Assembly (NCBI RefSeq): GCF_042648405.1
Contig: NZ_JBHRXV010000004.1
Span: forward strand, 1 to 64,000
Source: Sphingoaurantiacus capsulatus
GTDB lineage: Bacteria > Pseudomonadota > Alphaproteobacteria > Sphingomonadales > Sphingomonadaceae
Reading direction: 5' to 3'
DNA length: 64,000 bases
The notes beneath the pieces were generated by a model. It had not been told where the DNA came from, did no database searches, and worked only from the letters and a program-made list of their open reading frames with translations. The number at the start of each line of letters is the position of its first letter. Position 1 is the first letter of the stretch. Shown here piece after piece: positions 26,469-36,553 of this stretch. Made by a program: the position numbers and the translations under genes.

Positions 26469-27479
26469 ATGACGCGGGGGCTTCTCCTCGCGCTGCTGCT
26501 GGGGCTCGCCGCCTGCAGCACGCCCGAGCCCCCCAGGCCGGCCCCGCGCCCCGCGCCGGTCGCCGCCAAGCCCACCCCGAAGCCCGCCTGGGTGCCGCGC
26601 AAGGTCGTCGCCGATGGCCGCGAGGTCGCAGCAAGCCGAGTCACCGTCGCGGCGGGCGACAGCCTCAGCCGCATCGCGCAACGCACCGGCACTGGCGTCG
26701 GCGCGCTCGCCGCCGAGAATAACCTGTCGGCGCCCTTCACGCTTCGCCCCGGCCAGGTGATCCGCATCCCCGCCGGCCGCTATCACAGCGTCAAACCGGG
26801 CGAGACCGGCATCACTATCGCGCAGGCCTACGGCGTGCGCTGGAGCACCGTCGTCACCGCCAACCGCCTGTCGCCGCCTTACACGCTGGAAGTCGCTGAC
26901 GTGTTGCGGCTGCCGGCCAAGCAGGTCGTGGCGACGATGACGCTCGAAGAGCGTGCCAAGGCCTACACGCTCGACATCGACGACCTGATCACCGGCTCCG
27001 AGCCGGCCGCCCCCGCCCGCCCCGTCGCCACCGCGACGGCGAGCGCGCCGCGGCCGCCGGCACCGAAGCCGGTCGCCGAACCCGCTGCTTTCACCGGCCG
27101 CTTCGTCTGGCCGCTCGAAGGCCGCATCCTCTCCAGCTTTGGCGCCAAGCCCGCCGGCCGCTACAATGACGGCATCAACATCAAGGCCAACGCCGGCACG
27201 CCGATCAAGGCGGCCGCCGACGGGATCGTCGCCTACGCCGGCGACGGGATCGCGGGCTTCGGCGGGCTGGTGCTGCTGAAGCATGGCGACGGCTGGGTCA
27301 CCGCCTATGCGCATGCCGAGGAGCTGCTGGTCGCGCGCGGCGATACGGTGAAGCGCGGCGATCTCATCGCCCGCGCCGGCGCGACCGGGTCGGTCGACGA
27401 GCCGCAGCTTCATTTCGAGATCAGGCGGGGCCGCACCCCGGTCAATCCGGTGCCGCTGCTCCCCAAGTCCGCTTCCTGA
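26469..27479 (+). CDS. NlpD-like LysM/LytM lipoprotein with degenerate M23 domain
   Basis: Envelope lipoprotein of 336 aa with lipobox LAAC (Cys16). It has two LysM peptidoglycan-binding domains (about 56-101 and 104-149), a Pro/Ala linker and a C-terminal LytM/M23 domain (about 212-330). The zinc site is broken: the HxGxD motif reads NDGIN (Asn233 and Asn237 replace His and Asp), and the HxH motif reads QLH (Gln313). Such LytM domains (EnvC, NlpD) activate amidases at the septum rather than cut peptidoglycan themselves. Its place behind surE matches nlpD loci. The call as an amidase activator is inference from these residues. Confidence 0.87.
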   Translation: MTRGLLLALLLGLAACSTPEPPRPAPRPAPVAAKPTPKPAWVPRKVVADGREVAASRVTVAAGDSLSRIAQRTGTGVGALAAENNLSAPFTLRPGQVIRIPAGRYHSVKPGETGITIAQAYGVRWSTVVTANRLSPPYTLEVADVLRLPAKQVVATMTLEERAKAYTLDIDDLITGSEPAAPARPVATATASAPRPPAPKPVAEPAAFTGRFVWPLEGRILSSFGAKPAGRYNDGINIKANAGTPIKAAADGIVAYAGDGIAGFGGLVLLKHGDGWVTAYAHAEELLVARGDTVKRGDLIARAGATGSVDEPQLHFEIRRGRTPVNPVPLLPKSAS

Positions 27480-27588
27480 CGCGCGTCGCGCCGCGGACGG
27501 GCATCGGCGCCTGGGCGACATTTTGCGCGGGCGCGCGGCGGAAACGCCGGTTGGTCGGGCCAGCCGGATGGTGTAAAGCCCCGCGCCC

Positions 27589-28935
27589 ATGACCCTACCC
27601 GTCACCCTCCCCTTGCCGCCGAAGGTCGGCATGGTGTCGCTCGGCTGCCCCAAGGCGCTGGTCGACAGCGAACGCATCCTGACCAAGCTCAGGAGCGACG
27701 GCTACGCCATGTCCGCCGACTATGCCGGCGCCGACGTCGTGCTGGTCAACACCTGCGGCTTCCTCGATTCCGCCAAGGAAGAGAGCCTGGCCGCCATCGG
27801 CGAGGCGATCGCCGAGAACGGCCGCGTCATCGTCACGGGCTGCATGGGCAACGAGGCGGACGTGATCCGCGCCAAGTTTCCGCAGGTGCTCGCCGTCACC
27901 GGCGCCGCCCAGTACGAGCAGGTGGTATCAGCTGTCCATGAGGCGGCGCCGCCGGTGCCGTCGCCGTTCGTCGACCTTGTCCCCGAGGGCGGGCTGAAGC
28001 TGACGCCGCGCCACTACAGCTATCTGAAGATTTCGGAAGGCTGCAATCACCGCTGCAAATTCTGCATCATCCCGTCGATCCGCGGTGATCTCGTCAGCCG
28101 ACCGGCGAATGCGGTGGTGCGCGAGGCGGAAAAGCTGGTCGGCGCCGGTACGAAGGAACTGCTGGTCATCAGCCAGGACACCTCGGCCTACGGCGTCGAT
28201 ATCCGCCACGCGACCTCGGCGCTGCACGGCCGCGACATCCGCGCCCACGTCACCGATCTTGCGCGCGAGCTGGGGCAGAGCGGCGCCTGGGTGCGCCTCC
28301 ACTATGTCTATCCCTATCCGCACGTCGACGAGTTGATCCCGCTGATGGCGCAGGGGCTAATCCTCCCCTATCTCGACATCCCCTTCCAGCACGCCTCGCC
28401 GACGGTGCTGCGCGCGATGCGCCGCCCGGCGAACGAGGCGAAGGTGCTGGAGCGCATCCGCCGCTGGCGCGACATCTGCCCCGACATCGCGCTGCGCTCG
28501 ACCTTCATCGTCGGCTTCCCCGGCGAGACCGAGGAAGATGTCGCTTACCTGCTCGACTGGCTGGAGGAAGCGCAGCTCGATCGGGTCGGCTGCTTCAAAT
28601 ATGAGGCGGTCGAGGGTGCTGCGGCCAACGAGCTGCCGGGCGCCGTTCCCGAGGACGTGAAGCAGGCGCGATGGGAGCGCTTCATGGCGACCCAGGCGCG
28701 CATCTCCGCCGCCAAGCTGCAGGCGAAGATCGGCCGCACGCTCGACGTCATCATCGACGAGGTCGACGATGAGGGCGGCGCCACCGGCCGCTCGAAGGCC
28801 GACGCGCCCGAGATCGACGGGCAGGTGCATCTGCGCGATGCGGGCGGCCTCAAGCCCGGCGACATCATCAGCGCCGAGATCGAGGACGCCGACGACTACG
28901 ATCTGTTCGGCGTTCCCACGGAAGGACCGAGATGA
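27589..28935 (+). CDS. rimO: Ribosomal protein S12 methylthiotransferase RimO
   Basis: Radical-SAM enzyme that adds a methylthio group to the conserved Asp of ribosomal protein S12. The 448-aa protein has an N-terminal UPF0004 domain with the three cysteines of the auxiliary cluster (SLGCPKALVDSE, VNTCGFLDSA, TGCMGNEA). The radical-SAM motif is CNHRCKFCIIPSIRG, and a C-terminal TRAM domain follows (after about residue 370). GMVSLGCPKALVDSERI distinguishes RimO from MiaB. The next gene starts inside its stop codon (ATGA at 28932-28935). Confidence 0.97.
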   Translation: MTLPVTLPLPPKVGMVSLGCPKALVDSERILTKLRSDGYAMSADYAGADVVLVNTCGFLDSAKEESLAAIGEAIAENGRVIVTGCMGNEADVIRAKFPQVLAVTGAAQYEQVVSAVHEAAPPVPSPFVDLVPEGGLKLTPRHYSYLKISEGCNHRCKFCIIPSIRGDLVSRPANAVVREAEKLVGAGTKELLVISQDTSAYGVDIRHATSALHGRDIRAHVTDLARELGQSGAWVRLHYVYPYPHVDELIPLMAQGLILPYLDIPFQHASPTVLRAMRRPANEAKVLERIRRWRDICPDIALRSTFIVGFPGETEEDVAYLLDWLEEAQLDRVGCFKYEAVEGAAANELPGAVPEDVKQARWERFMATQARISAAKLQAKIGRTLDVIIDEVDDEGGATGRSKADAPEIDGQVHLRDAGGLKPGDIISAEIEDADDYDLFGVPTEGPR

Positions 28936-30323
28936 CCGACTTCGCCTCGCTGCTGCAGCCCGATCGCCAGCAGGAGGCGCGGACGGTGCATGTCGTCGAT
29001 GCCAAGGGCTTCGACGCCTGGCTCGGCGCACAATCGGCGCGGGCGCGCGGCGCGGCGGAGGCAGCGCGCTTCAAGGGCAAGGCGGGCGAGTTCGCGCTGC
29101 TGCCCGGTGACGGCGCGAACGACTGGGCCGTCGCGGTCGGCGTCAAGGATGCCGCCAAGCTCGCCCCCTGGGATCTGGCCGGCGCCGTCGCGCGCCTGCC
29201 GGCCTGCAGCTACCGCCTCGCCGATGGTCGCCCCGGCGCCGCCGCGCTCGGCTGGCTGCTCGCCCACTACAAGTTCGACCGCTACCTTTCCGACAAGAAG
29301 CCGGTCGACAGCCGCGTGCTGCTGACCAGCGATCCCGCGACGGCTGAAGATGTGGTCCGCCTCGCACAGGCGACCGCGCTGGTTCGCGACCTCGTCAACA
29401 CGCCCGCCGAAGACCTCGGCCCGTCCGAACTCGCCGCCGCCGCCGAGGCGCAGGCCGCCGAGTTCGGCGCCAGGATCAAGGTCGTGCAGGGCGAGGCGCT
29501 GAAGGATGGCTTCCCGGCGGTCCATGCCGTGGGCCGCGCCGCCGACAAGGCGCCGCGCCTCATCGACCTGAGCTGGGGCGACGCTTCGCACCCGAAGCTG
29601 ACGCTCGTCGGCAAGGGCGTCTGCTTCGATTCGGGCGGCCTCGACATCAAGCCCGCCTCCGGCATGGCGACGATGAAGAAGGACATGGGCGGCGCCGCGC
29701 ATGCGCTGGCGATGGCTCGCCTGATCATGCAGGCGAAGCTGCCGGTGCGCCTTCGCCTCATCATCCCTGCGGTCGAAAACGCCATCTCCGGCAACGCTTT
29801 CCGCCCCGGCGACATCCTCGCCACCCGCAAGGGCGTGTCGGTCGAGATCGGCAACACCGACGCCGAAGGCCGCCTTATCCTTTGTGACGCGCTGGCGTTG
29901 GCGCAGGAGGACAAGCCGGACCTCATCCTCGACTTCGCCACCCTAACCGGCGCCGCCCGCGTCGCGCTCGGCCCCGAGCTGCCGGCGCTGTTCGCCAACG
30001 ACGACGGCATCGCCGACGCCATTCTCACCGCCGGGCGTGAGGTGAGCGACCCCCTGTGGCGGCTGCCGTTGTGGGAGCCCTATCGCGACATGCTGAAGTC
30101 GGAGGTTGCCGACATCAACAACGCCGGCGAGGGCGGCTTTGCCGGCGCGATCACCGCCGCCCTTTTCCTCGCGAAGTTCGTCGAGGCGAAGACGCAATGG
30201 GCGCATGTCGACCTGTTCGCGTGGCAGCCCGCCTCGAAGCCGGGCCGGCCCAAGGGCGGCGAAGCGATGACCCTACGAGCATTTTTCCGCTTCCTTGAAG
30301 GGCGTTACCGCCGCCCGGCGTGA
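28932..30323 (+). CDS. M17 leucyl aminopeptidase family protein
   Basis: Cytosolic dizinc aminopeptidase of 463 aa. The catalytic C-terminal domain (about 155-455) carries LVGKGVCFDSGGLDIKPASG, with metal-binding Lys and Asp, KKDMGGAAHAL, and the M17 signature NTDAEGRLILCDALALA. The N-terminal domain is short and divergent, as in the alphaproteobacterial PepA/PepB-like subgroup rather than E. coli PepA. It is translationally coupled to rimO. Substrate preference cannot be read from the sequence. Confidence 0.92.
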   Translation: MTDFASLLQPDRQQEARTVHVVDAKGFDAWLGAQSARARGAAEAARFKGKAGEFALLPGDGANDWAVAVGVKDAAKLAPWDLAGAVARLPACSYRLADGRPGAAALGWLLAHYKFDRYLSDKKPVDSRVLLTSDPATAEDVVRLAQATALVRDLVNTPAEDLGPSELAAAAEAQAAEFGARIKVVQGEALKDGFPAVHAVGRAADKAPRLIDLSWGDASHPKLTLVGKGVCFDSGGLDIKPASGMATMKKDMGGAAHALAMARLIMQAKLPVRLRLIIPAVENAISGNAFRPGDILATRKGVSVEIGNTDAEGRLILCDALALAQEDKPDLILDFATLTGAARVALGPELPALFANDDGIADAILTAGREVSDPLWRLPLWEPYRDMLKSEVADINNAGEGGFAGAITAALFLAKFVEAKTQWAHVDLFAWQPASKPGRPKGGEAMTLRAFFRFLEGRYRRPA

Positions 30324-30436
30324 ATCTGAACGACGTTTCGCAACGGAAACGCCGCTGGCCCGTTATTCATCTGACTGTTGAGTAAGCGTAACGCGTTCCG
30401 GCTGTGTTGCCGGGCGCCAGAGTAGAGGATGCGTAT

Positions 30437-30838
30437 ATGGCTTCGGAAACGCAGCGGAGCGGTCACGCGCTTGAGCCGTTGGCGGAGTGGATGAGCACGC
30501 TCATCGGCTACGTCCAGTCGGCTCGCCCGGACCTCACCAATCGCCAGATGGCACTGTTGATGCTGGTCTACCTGACCGACGGCCCCCACACCGTCCGTGG
30601 TCTCGCGGCCAAACTGCGGGTGTCGAAGCCCGTCGTCACGCGCGCCTTGAATACGCTGGGCGCGCTCGGCTACCTTCGCCGCCAGAAGGACGAGAGCGAC
30701 CTGCGCAACATCTTCGTCGAACGGACCCAGACGGGGACCCAGTTCCTCGAGGAGTTCGCCGGCCTGATCGAGCGGGCGGAAAAGAATGGCGCCAATCGGC
30801 AGCGCAGCAAGCAGGACGAGTCCCGTACCACCCACTAG
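30437..30838 (+). CDS. MarR-type winged-helix protein
   Basis: A 133-aa transcriptional regulator with a helix-turn-helix of MarR type. Helix LTNRQMALLMLVYL is followed by the recognition part TVRGLAAKLRVSKPVVTRAL, the wing GYLRRQKDESDLRNIFVERT and a C-terminal dimerisation helix. The ATG follows AGAGGATGCGTAT and was preferred over an upstream start. It is immediately followed by the NlpC/P60 gene, which may be co-transcribed. Target genes are unknown. Confidence 0.85.
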   Translation: MASETQRSGHALEPLAEWMSTLIGYVQSARPDLTNRQMALLMLVYLTDGPHTVRGLAAKLRVSKPVVTRALNTLGALGYLRRQKDESDLRNIFVERTQTGTQFLEEFAGLIERAEKNGANRQRSKQDESRTTH

Positions 30839-30839
30839 G

Positions 30840-31685
30840 GTGGTGCGGCTCGCCGGCGCGTCGCCGGTCCTCGACCACCGGGTCTGCGCCTTTCGGCGCG
30901 ACCTGGCGGATGTGGCGGTGGCCGGCGACTATGCCGCCGCCGCCTACGCCCAGCCGCAAAAAATGAGCTGCATCGCCTCGCGCGCCATGGTGCGCGAGGC
31001 GCCGCGCGTTGACGCGGGCGCGGGCAGCGAACTGCTGCGCGGCGAGCCGTTCCTCGCCATGGAGGTTGGCGGCGAATGGGCCTGGGGCTATTGCGGCGCC
31101 GACCGCTATGTCGGCTATGTCCCGGCCGCCGCCATCGGCGCGGCCACCGCTCCCACCCACCGCATCTCGACACCGAGCGGCTTGATCTTCGGCAATGCCG
31201 ATGTCCGCGCCGCGCATGTCGGCGAGTTGCCGATGGGTTCGCTGGTCGTCGCGACGGGACGTGAGGGCGCGTTTCACGTCACCGACATCGGCTTCATCCA
31301 TCATCGGCATCTTACCCCGATCGGCGAAGCTGCCCCCGACTGGGTCGCGGTTGCCGAGCAGTTCGTCGGCACGCCCTATCTCTGGGGCGGCCGCACCCGC
31401 TCGGGCATCGACTGCTCAGGGCTGGTGCAAATGGCGCTCGGTGCCGGCGGCATCGCGGCACCGCGCGACAGCGATATGCAGCTCGCGGCCCTTGGGAAGC
31501 CCGTCGAGACGCCGAAGCGCGGCGACCTTGCCTTCTTCCGGGGCCATGTCGGCATCATGATCGACGAGACCAACCTGTTGCACGCCAACGCGTACTGGAT
31601 GGCGACGGTCATCGAGCCGCTGGAACTGGTGGCCACCCGGTCGGGCGGCGATCAACGGCCGCTGATCGGCCTCCGGCGGCTATAG
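30840..31685 (+). CDS. NlpC/P60 (C40) family cell-wall peptidase
   Basis: Papain-like peptidoglycan endopeptidase of about 281 aa. Two SH3-like segments (about 40-100, LLRGEPFLAMEVGGEWAWGY, and 105-155) precede the C40 domain (about 165-280). The catalytic Cys lies in TRSGIDCSGLVQMAL and the His in FFRGHVGIMI; a third polar residue follows in LLHANAYWM. No clear signal peptide is present, as in the alphaproteobacterial SH3-NlpC group. The start is uncertain: GTG at 30840 (taken here), the next GTG at 30843, or an ATG at 30786 that would overlap marR by 53 bases. It ends 6 bases inside the convergent mltG. Confidence 0.87.
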   Translation: MVRLAGASPVLDHRVCAFRRDLADVAVAGDYAAAAYAQPQKMSCIASRAMVREAPRVDAGAGSELLRGEPFLAMEVGGEWAWGYCGADRYVGYVPAAAIGAATAPTHRISTPSGLIFGNADVRAAHVGELPMGSLVVATGREGAFHVTDIGFIHHRHLTPIGEAAPDWVAVAEQFVGTPYLWGGRTRSGIDCSGLVQMALGAGGIAAPRDSDMQLAALGKPVETPKRGDLAFFRGHVGIMIDETNLLHANAYWMATVIEPLELVATRSGGDQRPLIGLRRL

Positions 31686-32645
31686 CTCGCCGCGCGCCCG
31701 GCGGATCGCCCGCCACTTCACGACGTTGCGGTTATGCTCGGCCAGGCTGTTGGCGAACACATGGCCGCCGGTGCCGTCCGCCACGAAATACAGCGCCTCG
31801 GTCGGCTGCGGGTCGAGCACCGCTGCGATCGATTCGCGCCCCGGATTGGCGATCGGCCCGTCGGGCAGGCCGGGGCGCACATAGGTGTTGTAGCCGTTGT
31901 CGGCGCGCAGCTCCGACCGGCGGATGCGGCGGCCGAGCGGCTTGCCCTTGGTGATCGGGTAGATGACCGTCGGGTCGGCATCGAGCTTCATGCCGATGCG
32001 GAGGCGGTTGGAATAGACGCCCGCCACCATGCGCCGCTCGGACGGCTTGCCGGTTTCCTTTTCGACCACCGCCGCCAAGGTGATCGCCTCCTCAGGGGTC
32101 TTCACCACCGTCGTCGGCTTTCGCGTCCCCCATAGGTCGGTCAGCACCTTGTCCATCGCCGCCTGCATGCGCGCGACCACCTTCGCCCGCGGCTCGCCGC
32201 GCTCGAAGGCATAGGTATCGGGCAGGATCGAGCCCTCCGCCGGCACCGGCACCTCGCCGGTCAGCGTGTCGATCGCCATCAGCCGCTCGTGGACGAGGAT
32301 CGACGGCATGCCCTCGGGCACGGTGATCCGGTACTGCAGCGCCTCGCCGCCCTGCAGGATGTCGAGCACGGCTTCCGCACTTGCCCGCTTCGGGATTTCA
32401 TATTCGCCGAACTTGATCGGCGTGGTGCCGCCGAGCAGCCGCGCATTCACCCGGAACAGCTTCGCCGAACGGATGACCCCCGCCTTTTCGAGCTGTGCCG
32501 CCGCGGAATAGACCGAGCTTCCCCGGTCGATCTGCACGCGCACGTCCCGATGATGCGGGCCGGGGCCGTACCAGCCGCCCAGCACGAACAGCAGCGCGCC
32601 GACGCCGAGCGCGATGGCAGCGATGAACAGTGAACGAAGCTTCAC
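31680..32645 (-). CDS. mltG: Endolytic murein transglycosylase MltG
   Basis: Inner-membrane anchored lytic transglycosylase of 321 aa that cuts nascent glycan strands. One N-terminal helix (about 7-26) is followed by a LysM-like part (VQIDRGSSVYSAAAQLEKAG) and the YceG domain. The catalytic Glu lies in LAAVVEKETGKPSERRMVAG, followed by NRLRIGMKLDADPTVIY and NTYVRPGLPDGPIANPG, all family hallmarks. It is the last gene of the fabD-fabG-acpP-fabF-mltG run, separated from fabF by a 74-bp repeat. Confidence 0.96.
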   Translation of the reverse strand: MKLRSLFIAAIALGVGALLFVLGGWYGPGPHHRDVRVQIDRGSSVYSAAAQLEKAGVIRSAKLFRVNARLLGGTTPIKFGEYEIPKRASAEAVLDILQGGEALQYRITVPEGMPSILVHERLMAIDTLTGEVPVPAEGSILPDTYAFERGEPRAKVVARMQAAMDKVLTDLWGTRKPTTVVKTPEEAITLAAVVEKETGKPSERRMVAGVYSNRLRIGMKLDADPTVIYPITKGKPLGRRIRRSELRADNGYNTYVRPGLPDGPIANPGRESIAAVLDPQPTEALYFVADGTGGHVFANSLAEHNRNVVKWRAIRRARGEL

Positions 32646-32686
32646 GCCGCGGACCTCTCACTCTTCATCCGGCCTGCTCCTCTATC

Positions 32687-32760
32687 GTCATCCCCGCGAA
32701 GGCGGGGATCCATTCACTCAGGCGTCGGCGGTAATGGATCCCCGCCTGCGCGGGGATGAC
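32687..32760. repeat. 74-bp inverted repeat, GTCATCCCC family
   Basis: The arms are GTCATCCCCGCGAAGGCGGG at the left and CCCGCCTGCGCGGGGATGAC at the right, and each arm is itself a small hairpin. Its length and centre (GCGTCGGCGG, AATGGATCCCC) match the element at 6793-6866. It sits between fabF and mltG, which point the same way. Confidence 0.87.
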
Positions 32761-32789
32761 GATGTAGAATATTCGATGCCCCGGTCGGG

Positions 32790-34058
<1,269 letters not shown>

Positions 34059-34151
34059 GACGCTTTTCCCTTCTATCGGGGGCAGATAGACGAACGGCTC
34101 CCCGGCCTTAGCCGGAGAGCCGCCCCAAGTCACGTTGAACACGCATCCAGC

Positions 34152-34391
34152 TTAGCTGGCGGCATGCTCCTGAATGTAGCTGATCGCGTCCTTCACGGTG
34201 AGAATCTTCTCGGCCGCGTCGTCGGGGATCTCCACACCGAACTCTTCCTCGAACGCCATGACCAGCTCGACGGTGTCGAGGCTGTCGGCGCCCAGATCGT
34301 CGATGAAGCTTGCGTCCTCGGTGACCTTGTCGGCCTCGACGCCCAGATGCTCCACAACGATCTTCTTCACGCGATCTGCGACGTCGCTCAT
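34152..34391 (-). CDS. acpP: Acyl carrier protein
   Basis: A 79-aa acidic four-helix protein that carries growing acyl chains on phosphopantetheine. The attachment Ser37 lies in LGADSLDTVEL. The sequence begins MSDVADRVKKIVVEHLGV, as usual for housekeeping AcpP. It lies between fabG and fabF in the classic order. Confidence 0.98.
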   Translation of the reverse strand: MSDVADRVKKIVVEHLGVEADKVTEDASFIDDLGADSLDTVELVMAFEEEFGVEIPDDAAEKILTVKDAISYIQEHAAS

Positions 34392-34479
34392 GAGATAGTC
34401 CCTTCGTTAATCTTGGCTCCAGCCACTAGCTTTGCCTCTCAACGCTGACAAGCCCCAGACGTTGCCTGAAGCACACAGC

Positions 34480-35217
34480 TCAGATCATCGCCATCCCGCC
34501 GTTGACGTGCAAGGTCTGCCCCGTGACATAGGCGGCTTCGCGTGACGCGAGATAGACGACGGCGGCGGCGATCTCCTCGCCGGTGCCCATCCGCCCGGCG
34601 GGGATTCGCGCGTTCAGCGCCTCTTTCTGCGCGTCGGGCAGCGCGTCGGTCATCGCCGAGACGATGAAGCCCGGCGCGACGCAGTTGATCGTGACGTTGC
34701 GGCTGGCGACCTCCTGCGCCATCGCCTTCGACATGCCGATCAGGCCCGCCTTCGACGCGGCATAATTGGCCTGCCCCGGGTTGCCGGTGACGCCGACCAC
34801 CGAGGTGACCGAGATGATGCGGCCGAAGCGCGCCTTCATCATCGGCTTCATCGAGGCGCGGGCGAGGCGGAAGGCGGCTTCGAGGTTGACGCGGATCACC
34901 TGATCCCACTCCTCGTCCTTCATCCGCATCGCGAGATTGTCGCGGGTGACGCCGGCGTTATTGACGAGGATGTCGAGCCCGCCCAGTGCCTCGACCGCCT
35001 GCGGCACCAGCGCGTCGACCGCGGCGGCGTCGGACAGATTGCAGGGCAAAATCACGGTATCGCCGCCGATTTCGTCGGCGACCGCCTGCAGCGCCTCGGC
35101 GCGGGTACCCGACAGCGCGACGCGCGCGCCGTGCGAAGCGAGCGCCTTGGCGACCGCCGAGCCGATGCCGCCCGATGCGCCGGTGACCAGCGCCTTCATT
35201 CCGGTGAGGTCGAACAT
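34480..35217 (-). CDS. fabG: 3-oxoacyl-ACP reductase FabG
   Basis: NADPH-dependent ketoreductase of fatty-acid elongation (245 aa from the ATG giving MFDLTGMKALVTGASGGIG). It is a short-chain dehydrogenase with cofactor motif TGASGGIG (12-19), NNAGVTRDNL, the catalytic Ser in ISVTSVVGVTGNPG and the Tyr/Lys pair in ANYAASKAG. NVTINCVAPGFI and the C-terminal GQTLHVNGGMAMI are typical of FabG. It is transcribed after fabD with a palindromic repeat between. Confidence 0.97.
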   Translation of the reverse strand: MFDLTGMKALVTGASGGIGSAVAKALASHGARVALSGTRAEALQAVADEIGGDTVILPCNLSDAAAVDALVPQAVEALGGLDILVNNAGVTRDNLAMRMKDEEWDQVIRVNLEAAFRLARASMKPMMKARFGRIISVTSVVGVTGNPGQANYAASKAGLIGMSKAMAQEVASRNVTINCVAPGFIVSAMTDALPDAQKEALNARIPAGRMGTGEEIAAAVVYLASREAAYVTGQTLHVNGGMAMI

Positions 35218-35241
35218 TCTCGATCCTTCCTTCTTTCCCCC

Positions 35242-35324
35242 GTCATCCTGACGCAAGTCAGGATCTCATCGGGAGCGGGCACCTTTGCGTACCCTTTGGA
35301 GATCCTGACTTTCGTCAGGATGAC
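35242..35324. repeat. 83-bp inverted repeat, GTCATCCTG family
   Basis: The 26-bp arms pair with a single mismatch. The left arm begins GTCATCCTGACGCAAGTCAG and the right arm ends ACTTTCGTCAGGATGAC, with a spacer of about 31 bases. It shares the outer GTCATCC and inner GGATC with the other elements, but the stem core is CTGAC/GTCAG. It lies between the co-directional fabD and fabG. Confidence 0.87.
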
Positions 35325-35335
35325 ATGCCTTTAGG

Positions 35336-36274
35336 TTAGAGCGTGGCCGCGAAGGCCTCGATGTCGGCCATGGTGACGAGGCTCGTGGTCGTCGTATAGG
35401 GCTCGATGCGCTTGATCATCGGGCCGAGCACCTTGCCGCCGAACTCGACGAAGCCGTCGACACCGAGCCCGGCCATCGCCGACACGCTCTCGCGCCAGCG
35501 CACCATGCCGGTCACCTGTTCCACCAGCAGGCGGCGGATATCATCAGGCGACGCGACGGCCGCGGCGGTGACGTTGGCGACCAGCGGCACAAACGGCGCG
35601 CGAATCTCGGCGTCGGCCAGCGCCTTTGCCATCGCGTCGGCGGCCGGCTGCATCAGCGCGCAGTGAAACGGCGCCGAGACGGGCAGCAGGATGCCGCGCT
35701 TGGCGCCCTTCCCTTTGGCGATCTCGATGGCGCGCTCGACGGCGGCCTTGTGGCCCGAAATGACCACCTGCCCCGGCGCGTTGTCGTTCGCCGCCGAGCA
35801 GACCTCGCCCTGTGCCGCCTCGGCCGCCGCGGCCTGCGCCGGCTCGAGGTCGAGGCCGAGCAGTGCCGCCATGGCGCCCTTGCCGACCGGCACCGCCGCC
35901 TGCATCGCCTGTCCGCGCAGCTTCAGCAGCTTCGCCGTCTGCGACAAGGTCAGCGAGCCCGCCGCACACAGCGCGCTATATTCGCCGAGCGAATGGCCTG
36001 CGACATAGTCGGCCTTGTCGGCGAGCAGGATCTTGCCCTCCTGCTCCAGCACACGCAGCGCCGCGATCGAGGCGGCCATGATCGCCGGCTGAGCGTTCTC
36101 GGTAAGCGTCAGCTGGTCTTCGGGCCCCTCGAACATCAGCGTCGAAAGCTTCTGCCCCAGCGCGTCGTCGATTTCCTCGAATACCGCGCGGGCGGCGGCC
36201 GACGCCTCGGCAAGCGCCTTGCCCATCCCGACCGCCTGACTGCCCTGCCCCGGGAAAATGAATGCGCGAGCCAT
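35336..36274 (-). CDS. fabD: ACP S-malonyltransferase FabD
   Basis: Transfers malonyl from CoA to ACP, supplying extender units (312 aa). It begins MARAFIFPGQGSQAVGMGK. The nucleophile Ser is in AGHSLGEYSALCAAG, the catalytic His in PVSAPFHCALMQPA, and the C-terminal VEFGGKVLGPMIKRI is typical. It is the first gene of the fab run. The 279-base space to the divergent TPR gene holds the promoters of both; no conserved fatty-acid regulator site was recognised. Confidence 0.97.
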   Translation of the reverse strand: MARAFIFPGQGSQAVGMGKALAEASAAARAVFEEIDDALGQKLSTLMFEGPEDQLTLTENAQPAIMAASIAALRVLEQEGKILLADKADYVAGHSLGEYSALCAAGSLTLSQTAKLLKLRGQAMQAAVPVGKGAMAALLGLDLEPAQAAAAEAAQGEVCSAANDNAPGQVVISGHKAAVERAIEIAKGKGAKRGILLPVSAPFHCALMQPAADAMAKALADAEIRAPFVPLVANVTAAAVASPDDIRRLLVEQVTGMVRWRESVSAMAGLGVDGFVEFGGKVLGPMIKRIEPYTTTTSLVTMADIEAFAATL

Positions 36275-36553
36275 ATCGGCGACGCTCCCTCGTTATTTTC
36301 GGTTGGCGAGCGGATTACGGCGCGCGACATCGTTTCGCAAGGCAAGGCCCTATCAAGCTATTTGCGTCTCGCGCCTGATTGGATAAGGTCCGCTCCGATC
36401 TGCGGGACGGGCACGGTTCAGCCGTTCATCCAGCGGCCATTCGTTCTTACTTATAAGGGAGAGGTTCGACGCCTCTCCTCTGGTGAGGCAGTGGCGTCGA
36501 GGAGGGAGTGCCGGCGTACCAGGCCCGCGGCACGTTAAACGAAGAGGACAGAC

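Noticed and set aside
30334..30351. CGTTTC/GAAACG hairpin after the M17 peptidase as a terminator
   Set aside because: The stem is only 6 bp and there is no T-run after it.
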